From NCBI GenBank assembly GCA_002309215.1, contig DBXG01000033.1, forward strand, positions 1-8,215: DNA of 8,215 nt. Reading direction: 5' to 3'. The notes beneath the pieces are model-generated. The model had not been told where the DNA came from and made no database searches. It saw nothing but the letters and a program-made list of their open reading frames with translations. The first letter of the stretch is position 1, and each line of letters begins with the position of its first letter. Below, piece by piece: positions 6,282 to 8,215 of this stretch. The position numbers and the translations under genes were made by a program. Origin of the DNA: Alphaproteobacteria bacterium UBA1218. Its GTDB lineage: Bacteria > Pseudomonadota > Alphaproteobacteria > Rs-D84.

Positions 6282-8045
6282 ATGCAACAACATACTATTC
6301 GCAAAGAAAGGTCAGAAAACAAAAAACGTTCATTCAAATCGCGATTTCTTGCATTTTTCTTTAATTTTGGTTTGGTAGTGGTTGCAGCAGTTGGGTTGTA
6401 TGTTTTATTCGTGTTTTTACAAATGCCTTCTTTGGATTCTGTACTGCACGAAACACGCGAACCTGCAATTGTTTTTCTGGATAAAAATGGCGCAGAAATC
6501 CGATCTAGCGGACGTATTATGGGAACCCCTGTTTCTGTTAAAACTTTGCCACCACATGTGTATCAAGCAATTTTGGCAATCGAAGATAAGAATTTCTATA
6601 AACATGGTGCGCTGTCATATCGTGGAACTTTTCGTGCTTTGTTTGTAAACTTGTTTCATGGTCGGTTTGCCGCGGGCGGTTCAACGATAACCCAACAAAC
6701 TGCAAAAAACATATTTTTATCACGTGATAAAAAAGTATCCAGAAAGGTTCAAGAATTGATTTTGTCTTATTGGCTGGAAAACAAATTTGATAAAAATCAG
6801 ATTTTGGATTTGTATATGAATCGAATTTCATTGGTTGGTGGCTTGCGTGGTATTGATGCAGCATCAAGTTTGTTATTTGGACATGGCGCAAATAAAATGA
6901 CTGTGGCAGAAAGCGCACAAATTGCGGCAATGTTAAAGGCACCAACGACTTACAGCCCATTAAAAAATCCTGAACGCAATATTAAACGCGCACGTGTTGT
7001 TTTGACTGAAATGGTAAAGCAAGGTTATATACCGTTGGAAACTGCGCAACGTGCAGCCCAAGAATTGAAAGCAACAACTGTAAAACAAGATAAAAATATA
7101 TATCGTTATTGGACTGACTTTGTTATGGATGAAATAGAATCCAGAGTTGGAAATATAAAGCAAGATTTATATGTATATACCACCATGGATACAAAATTAC
7201 AGGCTCAGGTTGCCGCAACTTTGTCTGCAAATATTGGTGAATATCAAGGTGCAATTATCGCAATTGCGCGTGACGGTGCAATACAATCTATGGTGGGTGG
7301 TGATGATTACCAGGTCAGTCAGTTTAATCGTGTTTTGGCGTTAAGACAGCCGGGTTCTTCGTTCAAGCCTGTGGTGTATCTGGTCGCATTAGAAAACGGC
7401 ATGACGCCAGACTCTTATGTCAATGATTCACAATTTGCAATTGGCGACTATAACCCAAAGAATTATGATGATAAATACTATGGCGATATAACTTTGGCAA
7501 CCGCTTTTGCAAAAAGCGTTAATTCTGTCCCGTTAAAATTGACCAAGCAATATGGCATAGATTCAGTATTAAATATGGCTTCACGATTGGGGGTGGGACA
7601 TAAGTTAAAGCGCGAATATTCAACTGTGTTAGGCGCTTCGGAAATGAGTTTGTTGGATTTAACCACAATATATTCTGTGATTTGGAATGACGGTCAATCT
7701 GTGCATCCTTATTCAATTACAAAAATCAAAGACGCGAATGGAAATATTGTTTATGAACGAAATCCGTCTGATGAAATCCAGATTTTGTCTGAAACCACAG
7801 TCGAATACATGAAGCAGTTGTTATACGATGTTGTTGTCAACGGAACAGGCAAACGCGCATATGCCCCCAATGTATTCGGTGGCAAAACAGGAACCAGCAA
7901 TAACAATCGTGATGCTTGGTTTGTTGGTGCTACGCCAGATTATGTAATGGGAATATGGGTCGGCAAAGACGATTTTACACCAATGTCATCAAAGATAACT
8001 GGTGGAACATTACCAGCCACAATTTTCCATAATATCGTGAAATAA
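6282..8045 (+). CDS. Class A penicillin-binding protein (GT51 transglycosylase plus transpeptidase)
   Basis: This bifunctional peptidoglycan synthase polymerises glycan strands from lipid II and cross-links them in the periplasm. The 587-residue protein has a basic cytoplasmic tail and one membrane anchor (about 22-46). The GT51 domain (about 60-250) has catalytic Glu101 in EDKNFYKHG, GGSTITQQTAKN (132-143) and RKVQE with Glu158 (154-158). The transpeptidase domain (about 295-570) has the nucleophile Ser359 with Lys362 in SSFK, SVN (412-414) and KTGT (535-538). All catalytic motifs are intact. It is shorter than the roughly 800-residue PBP1A/1B proteins: a linker of about 45 residues joins the domains and little follows the transpeptidase fold. 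I chose the ATG at 6282 because GGGGG (6272-6276) lies 5 nt upstream; an in-frame GTG at 6270 would overlap that site. It is probably co-transcribed with ligA, and no clear terminator follows. Confidence 0.95.
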   Translation: MQQHTIRKERSENKKRSFKSRFLAFFFNFGLVVVAAVGLYVLFVFLQMPSLDSVLHETREPAIVFLDKNGAEIRSSGRIMGTPVSVKTLPPHVYQAILAIEDKNFYKHGALSYRGTFRALFVNLFHGRFAAGGSTITQQTAKNIFLSRDKKVSRKVQELILSYWLENKFDKNQILDLYMNRISLVGGLRGIDAASSLLFGHGANKMTVAESAQIAAMLKAPTTYSPLKNPERNIKRARVVLTEMVKQGYIPLETAQRAAQELKATTVKQDKNIYRYWTDFVMDEIESRVGNIKQDLYVYTTMDTKLQAQVAATLSANIGEYQGAIIAIARDGAIQSMVGGDDYQVSQFNRVLALRQPGSSFKPVVYLVALENGMTPDSYVNDSQFAIGDYNPKNYDDKYYGDITLATAFAKSVNSVPLKLTKQYGIDSVLNMASRLGVGHKLKREYSTVLGASEMSLLDLTTIYSVIWNDGQSVHPYSITKIKDANGNIVYERNPSDEIQILSETTVEYMKQLLYDVVVNGTGKRAYAPNVFGGKTGTSNNNRDAWFVGATPDYVMGIWVGKDDFTPMSSKITGGTLPATIFHNIVK

Positions 8046-8073
8046 CAGTATAAAAACGCACGATATGATTTAC

Positions 8074-8091
8074 CGAATAGTTAGTTATTCG
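8074..8091. repeat. Inverted repeat upstream of the right-edge gene's promoter
   Basis: CGAATA (8074-8079) and TATTCG (8086-8091) form 6-bp arms around a 6-nt centre. The right arm runs straight into the promoter's -35 region. No T-run follows, so it is not a normal intrinsic terminator for the penicillin-binding protein gene. It could be an operator or a weak mRNA 3' hairpin. Confidence 0.4.
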
Positions 8092-8092
8092 C

Positions 8093-8121
8093 TTGCAAAA
8101 CTTTTGCATATTCTGTATCAT
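8093..8121 (+). promoter_or_regulatory. Promoter of the right-edge small gene
   Basis: The -35 TTGCAA (8093-8098) is 17 bp from the -10 TATCAT (8116-8121), giving a start of transcription near 8128 and a leader of about 16 nt. The eight bases CGCTTGCA at 8090-8097 are identical to those at the ligA promoter (4247-4254), at the same spacing from the -10. Confidence 0.6.
8094..8108. repeat. Perfect inverted repeat over the -35/spacer, possible operator
   Basis: TGCAAAA (8094-8100), C, TTTTGCA (8102-8108) is a perfect 7-bp inverted repeat with a one-base centre. It lies across the -35 and the upstream half of the promoter spacer, where a bound repressor would block RNA polymerase. No regulator is known from this window. 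Confidence 0.45.
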
Positions 8122-8143
8122 TCCAAAATGAAAGGAGTCAAAA

Positions 8144-8215
8144 ATGAAAACAACCATCATAATCGCAATCGTAGCAATTTTAGGAATATTCGGATATTTT
8201 CTTATACCATGCAAC
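8144..8215 (+). CDS. N-terminus of a small membrane or secreted protein (3' truncated)
   Basis: The ATG at 8144 is preceded by an excellent ribosome binding site (AAAGGAG at 8131-8137, 6-nt spacer) and a promoter. The 24 visible residues have a single lysine, then a hydrophobic run rich in isoleucine and alanine (TIIIAIVAILGIFGYFLI), then PCN at the window edge. This is an N-terminal membrane helix or signal peptide. The cysteine is not preceded by a normal lipobox (LIPC has Pro at -1), so lipidation is doubtful. The frame stays open to the edge and the function cannot be judged. Confidence 0.65.
   Translation, partial: MKTTIIIAIVAILGIFGYFLIPCN

Noticed and set aside
6538..6960. A 140-codon minus-strand reading frame inside the penicillin-binding protein gene
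   Set aside because: It is fully antisense to intact GT51 motifs, and the translation looks like no protein family.
1..8215. Mobile element, CRISPR array, tRNA or rRNA
   Set aside because: No transposase or integrase frame, no regularly spaced repeats, and no cloverleaf or rRNA-like sequence was seen; the only sizeable direct repeat is the 14-bp terminator match.

Overview
The window comes from an AT-rich Gram-negative bacterium. It carries a lipobox lipoprotein, a BepA-type M48 protease tail with TPR-like repeats, a SIMPL-domain protein and a class A penicillin-binding protein. The protein styles, especially the M48 C-terminus and LigA, resemble uncultured host-associated Alphaproteobacteria. 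That placement is an inference from family resemblance, not from a marker gene. The window is densely coding, with short spacers, clear promoters and compact intrinsic terminators. I see no mobile element, CRISPR array, tRNA or rRNA.

Layout. (1) 1-471: 3' end of an M48-family metalloprotease gene, cut by the left edge. (2) 537-680: a 47-residue lipoprotein with its own promoter. It ends at a hairpin that also serves the convergent gene. (3) 722-2521, minus strand: a complete MsbA-like ABC half-exporter. (4) A 220-bp divergent intergenic region with a strong extended -10 promoter facing right and a weaker candidate facing left. (5) 2742-3488: a membrane-anchored SIMPL protein, closed by a terminator. 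(6) 3530-4240: a self-contained unit of promoter, two tandem paralogous small genes of no family I recognise, and a terminator. (7) 4250-8045: a two-gene unit of ligA (NAD-dependent DNA ligase, apparently leaderless) and a compact class A penicillin-binding protein 14 bp downstream. (8) 8046-8215: a promoter region rich in inverted repeats, then the start of a small membrane or secreted protein cut by the right edge.

How the parts relate. Most genes serve ordinary envelope functions: outer-membrane quality control, lipoprotein, export, an envelope-anchored SIMPL protein and peptidoglycan synthesis. LigA is the DNA replication and repair exception. The least explained part is the pair of small paralogs at 3580-4190. 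They share a domain with a conserved DSW motif and the same four C-terminal residues, and they sit between two terminators that share a 14-bp direct repeat. A second point is the near-identical promoter start (CGCTTGCA, then 17 bp to the -10) upstream of ligA and of the right-edge gene. Each carries a short perfect inverted repeat over the -35/spacer region.
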